The notes under the pieces: model-generated | Databases searched by the model: none | Seen by the model: only the letters and a program-made list of their open reading frames with translations | What the model was told of the DNA's origin: nothing | DNA from: Albifimbria verrucaria | Taxonomy: Eukaryota; Ascomycota; Sordariomycetes; Hypocreales; Stachybotryaceae | Direction: 5' to 3' | Length of the DNA: 64,000 nucleotides | NCBI GenBank assembly: GCA_020081605.1 | Contig: JAHREC010000009.1 | Location: 1,550,001 to 1,614,000, forward strand | Program-made: the position numbers and the translations under genes | Shown here: piece by piece, positions 12,464 to 28,595 of the stretch | How positions within the stretch are numbered: position 1 is the stretch's first letter | Layout of the letters: each line of letters starts with the position of its first letter

Positions 12464-13665
12464 CGCACACCATGGAGGGCTCTGGCAGCCCCCACCACCT
12501 TTCCATCATCAAGGCTTTCACAAAGCTCTACCATCACCCCATCCGATCAATGGAGTAGCAGGCGGCTGCCGAAGCGCTCCCCAGTATGCAAAGATATGGC
12601 CCATCAGGTGGCCCCCTCCCCCGACGAAAAACGGACGTTCAGAATAAGCTTACCCTGCCAACCGGACCAGACCATGGGCTTCGTCTTGGGATGGGGTAAG
12701 GAAGTAATGCAGGGATATGTCAGGGAGGAAAGAATATGAGAACCTGGTACGAATGTAATGTCGCATATAAATATAGTATAGGCTCAGATAGCCAGCCATC
12801 TTGTATTCTATGCAACAGATTTCTGCCTACATTGTTATTGTTGCATGGCTGTGGTAGAGCCTGTTGCTGATTATCTCTTCAAAACAGCGGTGTCACGTTC
12901 TTTCAGGTAAAGCATATTTTAGCCGCGATTATGGGACAGTACCACGTCTAGTAAAAAAATAGAATAAAAAAGCTTGTCATACATCATTGCTACTTGTAAA
13001 AGAACCTGTTCATAGCATTCAAGTTATTCAGTTCACAATCACACCCAATGCCGGGATATAAGCAGAATTAAATATTTGAGAATTTTTTTATTCTCGTTGT
13101 CTTCATTGATTCAAAGCGAGTGGTATCTATGCTGGACTTTTATCGGTCCGATGCTATGCAAACGAATGCCTCATGGGTATTACCTCCACCTTGGGTCTTG
13201 TTTGTCTCTGATAAGAGACGACCCCGTTCCATGACTTCTTCGCCCTCGTCCATGCAAGGGCTATTCCATATGCGACTGGAATATTATCCAGGCAACCTAT
13301 AGGACGCCGTAACCAAGGGTCTCTGACCCTCTTCCATTCCAATGCCATTAGCCATTACTTATGTACTCTAATGGAATTCATCTGCACGCCAAATATGTAC
13401 AATCGAAGGAGCAAAAGCCCCGACTCGAGTTATTAGTGCCATCGTGCTGTCCACTCGATGGGCGCGAATCGAAAAATAATCATCGCCGAAAAGCATCATG
13501 TTGCGCCGATACGCTGTGCTGAACGCCCAGTGATATTATCGAAGAAATAGTTCGAAAGTGCAGTCGCGAGCTGCCCATCCGGTAATTGCGGTCGAAAACG
13601 CGGTCGAATCGTAAATCCAGTGTTGTCTACTGGCTCCAACACGGCCGACTGAGACGGGAGAGTAC
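12464..13665. other. Intergenic, convergent 3' ends of kinase and AUR1
   Basis: AT-rich 3' regions of two converging genes. On the minus strand, frames continue open past the AUR1 stop for about 45 codons, so a longer AUR1 tail cannot be excluded. No independent gene seen. Confidence 0.55.
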
Positions 13666-15076
13666 TCATCGTACGAGGACACTACCCAAATCAACCTCTC
13701 GCTGGCCCCAACCTTGGCCATGCTTGTCAGAAAGGACACTGGTAAAAGTGTCATCCGAAAGAGCCGGGCTGAGTGTGCCGCTGCTGGAAGTATAACTTGA
13801 GCTGCTCGCCAGTGTCCATCCGTCCATTGAATCAGCCCTACGGGGCTCAATCAGACCCAGGCCAAAGTATTGGCCTTGTTCCTCGTCCACAATCTGATGG
13901 CCGGTGCCAACCTCGACATATTCGTAGTCCCATCTCGTCGTCTTGTCGGCTTGCCTCTGGGGCAAAAAGTGGGCGCGAGCATAATAGTAGCCTGCGGCAG
14001 CAATCAAGCCACCGCCAACCAGGTCGATCGCGTAGTGGTGGCTAAGATACATGGTGGACCACCAGATCCATCCAGTGTAGGCGATGAACAGAGTGCGGAA
14101 CTTCGGGAAGCAGTGGGTCATGAAGAGAGCCTCGAGGACGGCATTGCCAGAGTGAAGCGAAGGGAAAGCACCGAACGGCAGCGGTGCAGTGGTGAACGTA
14201 GTCGTATATAGATCCACACCAAAAATCTTGTCCACTCGAGCCAGACCAGCGGGAGAGCCAGGCATGCCATAGGCGGCAGGAACCAAGCCATTCTCGTTCT
14301 CATACCAGGGCGGCGTGCAAGGGAAGAACAGCTGAATGGTCACACCAATGATGCACATCCATCCAAAGGTGCGAGCAAAGGCGGGCGCAGTGCCGGGAGC
14401 GCCGAAAACGAACATGAGGAGGGGGCAAATTGCGGGAGCCGCAAAGTGAACGATGCCGTAAGGAAGCCATGCTAAGATGTCGAGAATGGGGTGCTTGTGA
14501 GCAGAGAGGATGTTGGAGAGGTTTGCGCCGTAGACGACGTTTTCCAGAGCGGGAAGAACACGGACCCAGATGTGAGGGCGGTAGTCGTAAGGGATAAATC
14601 TAGCAACGTTAGCACGAACATTTCATTGTGGAATCTTAGGGCACAAAGAACTTACCGGCTGCAGAAGAAATACAGCAGCCACACCCAGATGGGAGCGGAG
14701 GGAGAAAGAACTGGCGGGTGGCGGGAGTGAGTGAGAGCCACGAGCTCGCCATAATGGCAAAGCACTTCAGCAGAGGCGCCGAGGGAGCGACGTAGAGGGA
14801 AAACAGAGAGAGACTGGCGAGGAGGACATATTGGATATCCGAGGTTTGCCACTTGTGCTTCTGCAGATCACGAACACCGTCCCAGAAGTTGAAGGAGGTC
14901 TTGAGGTCGCCGACGGCCTGCTGGCCGGGAGGAAGGATTTTCGACTTGGAGCGAGATCTCGGTCTACCGGTCTGGTAGCGGCTGGGAAGGCGAGTAAAGA
15001 TGGCGAGAGTGAGGTTCGGCCTCCAAAGCGAGGGCGCCTTGGATCGGCTGGGGAAAGGCGCCGGGAGGTCCTCCAT
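13666..15076 (-). CDS. AUR1: Inositol phosphorylceramide synthase catalytic subunit
   Basis: Golgi membrane enzyme moving phosphoinositol from phosphatidylinositol to ceramide; essential in fungi and the target of aureobasidin A. Seen: N-terminal cytosolic part MEDLPAPFPSRSK, several hydrophobic helices, intron 14600-14655 between YFFCS and FIPYDYRPH. The PAP2-type catalytic signatures are FGAFPSLHSGNA and LSHHYAIDLVGG, with two histidines and one aspartate as the expected catalytic triad. A Ser-rich acidic tail ends VDLGSVLVR. One base is missing in C2-C3 near 14697, after which QFFLP joins APIWVWLLYFF. About 451 residues after repair, near family length; the exact C-terminus is uncertain because other frames stay open below 13666. 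Confidence 0.94.
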
Positions 15077-18000
15077 GATGCGAGGATATGCTCTGATCTA
15101 GCGATATGGTTGTTTGAAAAATCGCGGGGAGGGTAGGGAATAGGGCGACTAGGACGATTCGTTCAGATTGTCGCCGACCCTGACAATAAATGCAAGCCCT
15201 ATTTCATAACCAAAAGAATATCGTTTGGCGCATCCGCCGGTCCACAGGCTGCCGGATGGCGAGGATCCAAAAGCCAGCAGGGACGCAGCGCGTATGGAGA
15301 GGTCGGAGAGCCGGGGCTCGTCGTGGCAAGCGAGTAAGTGAATGAGGGAGAGCGGAAGGCGACGACGAGAAAGAGAGAGAGGAGAGTGTTGAGGTTAGGT
15401 AGAGTGGAAGTGGAGGAGAGTGAGGTCAGGAAGGCGGACAGTGACGAAGGAAGGGTATGGTAGCACCAATGCCAATGCCGTACCAAGCCAAGAGGAAGAG
15501 GAAGCAACAGGCGCATTGGGTGCTTTTGTTTCTCATGGACCCCGAGGCAAATAGCAAAGAGATAGCTGCACTATGTCACAGGAAGGGCCAATCTTGCTGG
15601 TCCAACTGGGCCTTGTCCGGAAGCTACGGGGATTGGGTACATGTACTTGTGGGCAAGGTACCCGCTCGCCATGGAGGTCAAAGAGATGAAAGCCAGGGTA
15701 TGCCATAGTTTACTGTAATGAGTGCTCGGAAGAGATGGGGACTGCAACGGGGCCGCGGCGAGTGCCAGCGCAGAATGCTGGCTCATTCGAAAGGTAAACC
15801 ATTGACTCTACTCTGTTGGAACCTTGGCTACTAGGGACACGCCCCTCATCGCCGTTGCCCTGCCCTTTCGAGCAGAGAATCGCATCGCATCGCATCGTCA
15901 AGCCCCGAGTGCCCCGACCCTGCTTGCCCATGCCATGTCCATGCAATGCCATGCCCTTGGTAATGTGTAGTAAGGCGAGCAAGTCACACAGGGAGCAACG
16001 AGGAGCGGCGCACAGCGGAGCGAGGGCTCTCAGAAAGCGCGGAACCACGGAGGCTTGGTAGGGCCCGACGCATCACACCACACCTACCGCACCGTGGTGT
16101 CCAATCGTGGTAGCGCCAACCTTGGTGTCTAGACTAAAGAGGGAGCGGCACCGACCAGGAGGGTACTTAGTACTAGAGGATCCTCGGCCGACTCACAGCT
16201 TGCTCGTCCCAAATGGGAACGTGGTCGCCTGCTCTGTTTCTGCTTCACCATCTGGGGCGGGCCATGGGGAGAGAGTGGGCATTAATGGCAGCAAGGGAGC
16301 GGTCGCGAAGCTGTCTAGGGAATTCGGTGAAGACGGCGGTGCCGTAAGCTTCAAAGTGTAGGACGGAACGCCGGCCCCAGTTTTAGGAAAAATAAAACAC
16401 AAAAAAATAAACTGGCTGTACGCTGAGGTCATCAACCTTCTGTATAGCGTGCCGCCTGGTCCCGGATTGCACGGAGAAGGAAGAGAAGGGATCTGAGGAG
16501 GTGAGTCTGTGGCGCCTGTGAGTCGAGGCGGGCTGGCTGGCTCCACTCTTCAGGGTTCCCACCTTGGCCGGCGAATCGCAGCGTCAGAAAATACCGTCTT
16601 TGGCTTGTTGCAGCCCAATCCAGACCGCACGCCTCGCTCGGAGGGCGTGCCTCTAGAGGCTTGGCGTCGCAACTTGATAGGTGAGATGATGCCTCCAAGC
16701 GTCAGTACATTTCTCACTTGTACAAAGAACGTGACGTGCTTGACACAACGCGGGAAACCGTTTGACCATGCTGTGTCCAGCCACACGGCATCATTGATCA
16801 GGAAGGTACAGTAAGTCGAGTCAAGCCGCCGCTGCTAGCCCATGACCTCAGCACCAGCCAGTGCATGGCAAAGGCCCCCAAAGGAACAGCGTTGCCGTTG
16901 GATCAGGGCGGACCGATGCTTCGTTTGCTAGCTCACCTCCACGCACGGAGAGAGCTACACAGATAGCTGGGTAAAGATGCACATACAGCACAGCACAGCA
17001 CACATGCATGTACACGAAATAAAACCAGTCAATCACGCACATACAGATAGACACACAGACACACGAGACGCCCACGCTAACAGCTCGTTGGGGCATCAGC
17101 TGCTCTGCTCTCTGTAATCAATCTCGTGGGCCGGCCCGGATCTCTGTGCTGTCCGGCTGTCTCGGACATGAACGTCCTTCCTTGGTCGTGCGACTTGCTG
17201 GTTGCCCCAGAGCACGCGACCATGTGTCTGAGCCAACTAAGTGGCGGGGCCAATGGGCATCCGTCATTTGATTTGTGGCTGGGTCTCTACCGTGGCGCCT
17301 CGCCGATGCCATTTATTAATCTGAGCAGATCAGAATAGAACACCATAAAACATAAAACAGTCCAGGAGCGGACCAGGCAGGCAAAAAGGGCAAGGGTGAG
17401 AAAAAGAAAGAGGGAGAAAAATAAGTAGAAAAAACCATCAATGAGAGAGACCCCCTTTCTCGCCTCTATCCAAATCAAATCCTCTAGCTTCCTCCACATC
17501 CCATCCTTACCTTACCCTCCTCTACAGAGCACAGTACTTGGCTTGGCCAACACCCCGGCACTTTCTCCCCACCTGCCGAGTTTTGGTCACCTAGTGCGGC
17601 CTATCGTTTTTCGCATCCTTCTCGCAATGGCATGTTTCACCCATTCACATAAGAGAGGGGCGTCATTTCCTCTCTTCCTAGCAGTGGGTTCAACTGGCGG
17701 CATGGAGCGCCAACGATATCCCGTCACGGAACCCTCTAGTTCTCCGTCTTCCATTCCTGTGGCTGTGGCGCGCCCCCAATCAGTCAATTCTCACCCACCC
17801 ACTCTCTCCCTTCCCGTCGCTAGTCGGGCCCCTTGTGCTTGTGGTGGTGGCGGCCAAGATGGCTTATTGCTGCCGAGCCGAGAAAATCTTCTGTCATCCA
17901 TCCATCTCCCGCGCCGAGGCAGCGGACCAAGCTTACAGTTAATTAAGGCGGGCATGGCGGGGCTCGCCGTCCTCGTCCGGCTCGACCGACTCTGCTTCTA

Positions 18001-20316
18001 CACTTTTAGCTCGCGAGTTGCGGTCAAGCCAGAGCGACGCTGCAGCCTTCACATGGCTCGCACCCTCGCTTGAGCAAGTCCGTGGATGCCGTGGTGACGG
18101 CGATTACTGCATTCAAAGTGCTACAGCAAGCCCTTATCGCCGCCTCCCGGCATTAAAGTCCACCTGTGCAGCCTGGAGCGTATGCAGGTTGCACAGGAGC
18201 GCGGAATACGCGTATCTAAGTCAGCAGACGCTCACCCCGGCGTCGGCTTCATCCAAACGGCCGTTGTCCCCGCCTCATCCTATGCACATGCCGTATGCAT
18301 CGCTTTCCGGGTTCCTCGCATTCGCACCTTTTGTGAAGCTTGTAAAATCCACCCAGACACACACACACACCCTTCTTCTAACAAGGATGCTGGCGCTTGT
18401 GACCAGCGCGCTAATGGCCTGGCCTGGCCTAACGGGTGGCATGGCTTTCGATGTTTTTTTATGTTGCGCGCTATTCATACCGAAACGGTTTCTGCCTTGT
18501 TTTCGCTTCATGGATTGAACAAGGCAAGCTCTTGCCCCTCCACTGTAGTAATTGTACACAGTACCGTGTGATCTGCACTTCAAGCAGCGCGTGGCTGCAT
18601 CGCCTTGCATCCGCGGCAGATCTAGACAAAATCCAGCCCTGTCAGTCACGAAATGCTACCTACTTTACTCGGTGGACCTCGGAGACTTAACCTGATTGAC
18701 AAATAGTCTAGACGGCTTTGCTTTGCTTTGCTTTGCTTTGCTTTGCTTTGCTTTGCTTTGCTTTTTTACCTCGTACGCTTTGGCATATGGAGAAAGACAT
18801 GTGGCAGCGATTGTCACACAGCTACCTAAGACTACGCCAAGATGAGTCCTTTCCGCTATGGAGCGGTCCAATTTTCCCAAGCGATGTCAGAGGCGTTTCC
18901 ATACATAGTAGGTCTATCCCGGGATCGAGGTTGATTTCCAGGTACGTGTGTAACCGTATTCTCTTCCAGTCTCCTATTTTTACTGGCAGATCTCTCTTGG
19001 CGTTTGTTAAAAGTAATCTTGCAGAGGATTGGCATTCCATTCTCGCGGGTCTTCACACGGGGTTCCAACGAACAGCGAACGCCGACTGATCCGAGATGCC
19101 AAGACACACCCACTCAGCCTTGACCTCACTGAGCCAATAAATTACCTCTTCGAACGGGGTCCCTTAATCGTCAATTCACTAACTACACATGCACACTATT
19201 AACAGGGACAGATTAATAGCTCTATCTTTCATGACTGGTGCTCTTACTCCATCTAGCTAGTGGGAACAACCAAATTTCGGAGGAAGAAAAAATCGAAGAA
19301 AAAAGACGGACATGGACGAAAAAAAGGGAGAAAAAAGAAAACCCCACAGAAAAAAGGAACCACCTGAAGAGAACATCAAAGACAAGAACCAAAGGCCCCC
19401 ACTGACTGGAGATTTCCTGCCGAGGAAACCAATTTTGAGTCTGGTCTGAGTATCTTCTCGGGTCATGCCAAGCGAGCAGGTCCGCAGAAAACCCTCCAAG
19501 CGCTCGGGAAACGAACAAGGATCCAATACCAGTGCGGGTTTCGGTTCCTGGCTACTGGGTTTTTCTTCTTCTTGGCTTCTGCGGACCCAGCTCCGCGCCA
19601 TGCGGAAATGCTAGCCTTGCGCGTGCAATTTCCCTTCTTCTTGAACTTCTGGTAGACTTCTGGGCCACGCTTGGCTCTTCCTCTTATTCCCGACTTACAT
19701 CGGTCGTTGCTCCGTCCGTGCTCCGATCGTCCGGATAGCTTCCGCAAGGGAACCTCACAGCCTGACGGTATGGCTTTGAAGCTAGGAGCTTATGGTCCTT
19801 ATCGATGACCCCGGCTTCGATCTCACAGTAGACGATCGGTCTGCATATCAAGAGGCTAAACATATGATCGTGCACATCTGACTCTCGTCTTGATTATCCT
19901 GCTACTGGTAATAACCTGGAATGGACGTCTCCTGTCCTCCACCGCCTTCAGCAGATGAAGTGGTAACCCAAGTCCCTTTTTTCCACTTTCACCACCATGC
20001 GAGCCTTCCTCCTCCGTAATCCAGACCTAGCTATCAAGAGTATTTTCCATAAAACGCCGTGCCACTGGGACGCGATGACGTCGCAGGGCTCAAATATCAA
20101 CGTAGCGCATGAGATCTAAAACGAGCAAATCAAAGGGAGCACCAACTATCCCATACGCATGAATGCACACCCCTCCTCCGTTACTAAGCCTGCCACGTCT
20201 GTGTACTCAGTGATTCTGGCACATCAAGCATGATACAGTCCCACAATTCCCTATATATCTTCCTAATACCGCTTGCTGCTGGGCTGCCATGCACGTCGAT
20301 ATCCGTGCCTGGGGCT
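15077..20316. other. Gene-poor stretch, 5.2 kb
   Basis: No open frame here shows a recognisable domain, conserved motif or credible exon chain. The longest, 17441-18073 plus, is low-complexity S/P/L. The first few hundred bases are the AUR1 promoter and leader. A CTTTG array lies at 18716-18760. I saw no tRNA, no transposase or reverse transcriptase motif and no long terminal repeat. Content otherwise unknown. Confidence 0.6.
18716..18760. repeat. CTTTG pentanucleotide microsatellite
   Basis: Nine perfect CTTTG units in non-coding DNA, followed by a short T run. Confidence 0.95.
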
Positions 20317-22477
20317 CTAAACCATGCCCTGGACCTTCGGTGGCGGCACGGGCGTAACTTTCCTGGCGGAGGGCGGTTGCGAGCTCGGGGGCAGAGTCTG
20401 CGATGACGGAGGCGCGGCGGCCTTCTTGGACTCCTTCTCCTTGCGCTTCTTGGTCTTCTTCTCATCCTTGCTTACGGAAGGGACGAGGCCGGAATGGGCT
20501 GAGAGGCAGCGGCTTGTGAGCTCTTGGGCTGGGAAGAGGATGGGAGGTTTGGCAGGGGAACGGTGGTATGGCGAGGCACAGGTACCGGTGTCTGCTTCTG
20601 ACCCGATGAGGGTGGGACCTGCGAGCTGGATGCAACGGGAGTGGCAGGCTTGTCCTTCTTAGATTTCTTGGATGCCTTGGGGGCAGGTGTCGATGCTACT
20701 GCCTCCGAAGGGATGCTTGAGAACGAGAACGATGGCTGAGGCACTGTTGGTGCAGCAACTGGGGTCTGCTTCTTCGCCGCAGATGGAGTCTCGGAGCCAA
20801 GATCGGGGCTGCCGGAGCGGACGGTTTTTGCTTCTTTGACTTGGTTCCGGCTGTCGAGCTCTCCTCCTCAGCTGTGCTGCAACAGCGGCGGCATCATCTT
20901 CCGATGCCGTGTGCTTCCTCTTGGTTTTCCGGGCGGTTCCGGGAGTTTCCTTAGCGGTAGCAGGACTCGCCGCTTTCTGAGCGTCGCCCTTCTTACTCTT
21001 CGCCTTCTTAGCTGGTGTAGTCTTTGCGGTAGTTGGTACAGCAGGAGCGTCAGCCATCTCGGTGTCTGATTCGGCATCGGACTCGTCCATTCCAATCTTG
21101 CCCATAGGGGTGGTGACACCAATTGGTTGGTAACGGGCCTTGAGCCCCTTGGGCTGTTGTCGTGGCGGAGGCATAGGAGCAGGACCGGCGGTAGAAGCGC
21201 TTGGCGCGCCCAGAGTTGTCACTCTTCGGACTTGCATGACCTGGTCAACCTGGCGCGGGGCTAGAGTATCTTGTTAGCAAGTGATGCGGCGGACTTGATG
21301 GTCCCTTGAACAAACCTGGGTGGTATTGCGGGCCATTGGCCGAAGGGATGAGGATCTGAATGGTGCTTTTGGGCGCCATGCTATCGAACGATAGACCGTA
21401 GGTCTCTCCGTTATGGGAGAAGGCACTCTCTCCCCGCTGTGCCTGGTCCATGGGGATCTCCAAGTTCTGAATCACCGAAATGGGGACATTGGACGGCACA
21501 GTGAAGTACCAGAACTGCTTGCCTGACATGTTGGCCTGGCTGCAGATCTCAGCAACGTCCCGTCCGTTAGAGCCATCGTCGCCCTTGCGTAGAACAAAGT
21601 CTGGCGAGAGAAATCCGGGAACGGCAACCTGTCGGTCCTGGTCCCTATCTGAGATGTGTACAGACTCATCTGCCATCTCCTGGTCGGAATCCTCGTCGCT
21701 AGAGGAACTGGCAGCATCGGATTCAGACTCGGCCTCGCTCTCGGACTCACCACTAGAGCTAGTAGAAGAGCTCTGAGCAGTTGCCTTGCCGTTCACGGCG
21801 GATGCGGGCTTCGCTGCCACTGCAGGCTTCGGCTTGTCGTCGCTATCACTATCGCTTTCACTTTCGCTCTCGCTGGACTCGTCGCTCTCCGAGTCGGACT
21901 GTGCAGGCTTCGCAGCTTCAGCTTGCTTAGGCTTTTCTGGGGCTTCCTCCTCCTCTTCACTTTCCTCGTCTGAGCTGGTATCGCTAGTCGAGGTGGTGGC
22001 AGATGACTGAGCTCCGTTTACACCATTCTTCTTAACCTGAGTTTCTTCCTCCGACTCGGACTCGGACTCGGACTCGCTCTCAGAAGAGTCTGAGGATGCC
22101 TTCTCGGCCTTCTTGGCAGTGGAGGTCTTCTTCCCTGAGCTGGAAGCCTTACGTTCGACGTCGCTATCGGCAATCTCGTCGTCCTGCTTGCGACGCTTCG
22201 GCGCAGCGGCAGAGCTGGTAGGAGCTAGGTTTCGCAGAAAGGCAGAGCCGCCCTCCTCATCGCTGCTGCTCTCATCACTGCTGCTAGACTCATCGTCATC
22301 GTCATTATCTCCATTGCCGAAAATGTTGGCATCGAAGTTACCGCCCTCCTTCTTGACGACGGAAGCAGGACGCTGAGAGGGCCTGCGGTTGAACTGTGCT
22401 TCGGCACTCAGGCCCTTCTGGGTATCCTGGATGTGCTTGCTGAGCGAGTGGACCTTGAAGGGCTCCTTTGGCGCCAT
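20317..22477 (-). CDS. RPA34: RNA polymerase I subunit RPA34.5-like, with long acidic Ser-rich N-terminus
   Basis: RPA34.5 pairs with RPA49 to form the TFIIF-like heterodimer of Pol I. Seen: start MAPKEPFKVHSLSKHIQDTQ; residues about 50-270 are acidic, with many SESESE and SSSDE blocks. The RPA34-type core follows, from SPDFVLRKG through KQFWYFTVPSNVPISVIQNL to TIQILIPSANGPQYHP. Intron 21261-21315 is next, then RQVDQVMQVRRVTTLG and KARYQPIGV. A Lys-rich tail with KKSKKDK and KKTKKRKEKESKK ends KVQGMV. About 700 residues, far longer than the yeast protein. The family is called from the core and the Lys-rich tail. One-base losses occur three times in the 3' half, near 20875, 20807 and 20482. 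Confidence 0.75.
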
Positions 22478-22913
22478 CGCGACGGTAATGCGAACGTGCG
22501 GAGTAGATGCACTTGGGGAGCAATTGACGAACGCGGTTCAAGGTTTTTGCTACGGCTCTGAAGTGAAATTTTGGCGATAGCACCAATCGCTCACAAAAAA
22601 ATATGGCGTGGGGCGCAGGTGACCCACCAAACGCGGTCAAGGATTTGGGGAAGCGTGTTTTTGGAGGGTCCCTCCTTCCTTCATGAACCACTGACGGAAT
22701 TTCTTCTAGGGTAGTTATCGATAAACACTAACTTGATTGTTCTCTCTTGAAGCTGTGTTGCATACGTACTTCACACTTCATACTTCTTCGCCTGATGCAC
22801 ATTTCCTAAATTCTTTCTTCGGCGTAAATTGGTGCCGCTTGAATTTACACTGATGAGCCATTATACTACTTCCTTCTCAAACTGGTGAGCCCAAAGCTCA
22901 TATACTGCCTACT
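22478..22913. promoter_or_regulatory. Shared divergent promoter of RPA34 and GRC3
   Basis: Only 436 bases separate the two start codons, so both genes likely share it. It contains TGAAATTTT at 22564-22572, similar to the yeast rRNA-processing element, and GATGAG at 22852-22857, the core of the yeast PAC motif. Both are short and could occur by chance. Confidence 0.5.
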
Positions 22914-25354
22914 ATGTCGTCAAGCAAGCGGCGGAAGTTGGAACCTCAAGACACTCCCAGCCGTAAGACTCGCCTGCAGCTCTTCTCTCCGATTTCACTT
23001 TGAAGGTGTCACATCAATAGAACTAACATCACCTGGCAGCAGCTGTAAGCGCGTTGAGTGCACTGGCGGCTCGTCGCCGTCTGGCAACAAACAGCCCTGC
23101 TGAAGGCGCACCCTCCACTCCATCTCCTGACCCAGCCCCAACTAGGACAAACGCATTCAGTGCGCTGCAGATCCTTAAGGGTAGAGAGCACAGAGATGGC
23201 GTGAAACTGGAGAGCACAGAATCAGCCAAGAAGGGAGCCCAAGAACTCCTCAGCGACGTGGTGACACGCCGCGGCATGCGGTCACTTCGGACCAAGGGTA
23301 CTCTCCCTTTACAGCTTGGTTAAATTCATGCAATCTAACTTTGATGACCTATACCTAGAGCCAAGCTCGATTCAAGTCTTCCCAAGTCTCCAGCATCAAA
23401 GGTTATCCAGTATTCATCTTTTCGTCCAACCAAGCGCAACCAGCGAATTAGATCCAGTGGTGCTACGGAGCTGAAACTAGAAGAAAGCGAGGTATGCTCA
23501 TTCCTCTGGTACAAACTGAAAAAATCTCTTACTCTCTAGCGTTTTCTTGTTCTTGGTAGCTTCGGCGTTCGTGTTCTCGCTGGGCAGGTAACAGTGGCTG
23601 GTGCGACACTTCGACCGTCTGAGACGATATATTGGGTTCATGCACCACACTGCCACGCCATACCCGTTATCAGGACCGCTGAACACACCAATCTCGAGCT
23701 ACACGAAGATCCAACTGTCCATAATCTCCGCCTTCTTGGACGACTCTCGCCGCTCTTCCGCAGAATCTGGAATGGTTCTGATGAAGACTGGATGACGCCG
23801 CTCCATCGAAGTATCCCAACCTTTAAGATAGTGAGTAAACATTTCTCTTAACTGAACTATACTGACCTCTTAAAGCTTTGTACTTCAGAAGACGCCCCTA
23901 GAAAGAGCATCATCCAAGATCTCGTGTCACCTCCAGAATGGAACAAGGTACTCTCAACCTTGATGTCCACAGCCACTCAGACAGAGTCCTGGGCGGTTCT
24001 TGTTTGTGGACCAAAGTCAGCAGGAAAGTCTACGTTCTCACGGTTACTGACAAATCGTCTCCTTACTTGTGTCGATCAAGCTAAGAAGCCGGAACCACAA
24101 AATCTCATTTTGTTGGATCTTGATCCAGGCCAACCCGAATATTCACCAGCAGGCACATTGTCGCTTATCGAAGTAACGGAGCCTAACCTTGGCACACCAT
24201 TCACGCATCCAGGCTTGAGTGATTGCACCTACCGTGTTGTGAGGTGCCATGCTTTGGCCTCCGTGACACCAGCATTGGCCCCTGAGCTCTACCTACAATG
24301 TGCCACAGACTTATTCGAAACCTACCGCAAGACGTTGTCTGGTCGTCCGCTCATAATTAACACGCCAGGATGGATTCAAGGCACTGGGCTGGATCTGCTG
24401 GTCCGAATGATTGAGAGCATAAACCCACAACATGTTGTCTATCTCTCTGAAGAAGGACCGACAGAAACCGTCGAAGCACTAAAGGCTGCAACGAAACAAA
24501 TCTTCACAACCATCCCTTCCAACCAGGCTGAATTCGCATCAAGAACTGCCGCACATTTTCGATCGATGCAGACCATGTCTTACTTCCACAGCCGAAGCTC
24601 GGAAACAATCAATTCGTCGTCACGTATGGGTTGGAATCCTTCTCAGTTGAGCGCCATACCTCCTTGGCGAGTACGCTATGGAGGGTCTCAACGAGGTATT
24701 TTAGGCATAGTTTCTTATGACGATCAGCCACTCCCCAACTATTTGCAGACTCTATCAATGGCATGGTTCTTGCGGCTGTCGAGATTGAAGATGATCGCGC
24801 ATTCTGCGGGTTCGTGAGCGAAGAACAAACACCTGGTTCAGAAATGAACAGTGATGGCAGCAAGGAAAACCGCCTGGACCCTGCTTCTCTTGTCTTGAGG
24901 ACCCCGGAAGGTCTTCCCTACATTCCTAACCTTCACGATATTGCCTTGGATCCCCGGTATACCCGGTGTCTTGGCTTGGTTTTAGTGCGTGGGATTGACA
25001 CATCAAACCAGGAACTCCAGGTTATCACTCCTATACCGATTCAAGAGATACAGAAAGTCAAACAATGTGGTAGAACTATCATATTGGTGCATGGAAAGTT
25101 CGACCCTCCCACCTGGGCTTACACAGAGGATCTTTATGAGAGATCCGATCAAGAGACCAGTTTTGAGAAGGACGTTGAGGTCATAGATAGCGATACAAGC
25201 GAAGACGACTCGGATGCCGAGCCCGAACGTGTCGAAAATGCCCGAGATGTTATAGAAACTCCTGGGTTGAGGTGCTTACAGGCAACGAAAACGACCTGTA
25301 GGCTCGAAAGTGTGGCGGGTTAGACGAGATCTAGGGCGCAACACTGGGGCCTAA
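22914..25354 (+). CDS. GRC3: Polynucleotide 5'-hydroxyl kinase GRC3 (pre-rRNA ITS2 processing)
   Basis: Clp1-family kinase that phosphorylates the 5' end of cleaved pre-rRNA ITS2 together with the Las1 nuclease in the nucleolus. Seen: start MSSSKRRKLEPQ; intron 22963-23039; further introns near 23297-23359, 23492-23539 and 23831-23876. An N-terminal beta domain carries RFLVLGSFGVRVLAGQVTV. The Walker A motif is GPKSAGKST, followed by LLDLDPGQPEYSP, INTPGWIQGTG and IALDPRYTRCLGLVLVRGID. The frame is lost at T3 24742-24744, at C2 25261-25262 and at A4 25288-25291; repair of the last two gives the family ending PWVEVLTGNE then KVWRVRRDLGRN and a stop at 25354. One more shift probably lies at the start of exon 3 near 23360. 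About 690 residues. Confidence 0.92.

Positions 25355-28595
<3,241 letters not shown>

Noticed and set aside
17441..18073. 210-codon plus-strand open frame in the gene-poor stretch
   Set aside because: Low-complexity Ser/Pro/Leu sequence with no motif, no supporting introns and no similarity that I recognise.
21472..22407. Long frames on both strands within the RPA34-like gene
   Set aside because: Serine/acidic codon repeats leave several frames open; only the frame with the conserved FWYFTVPSNVP core is credible.
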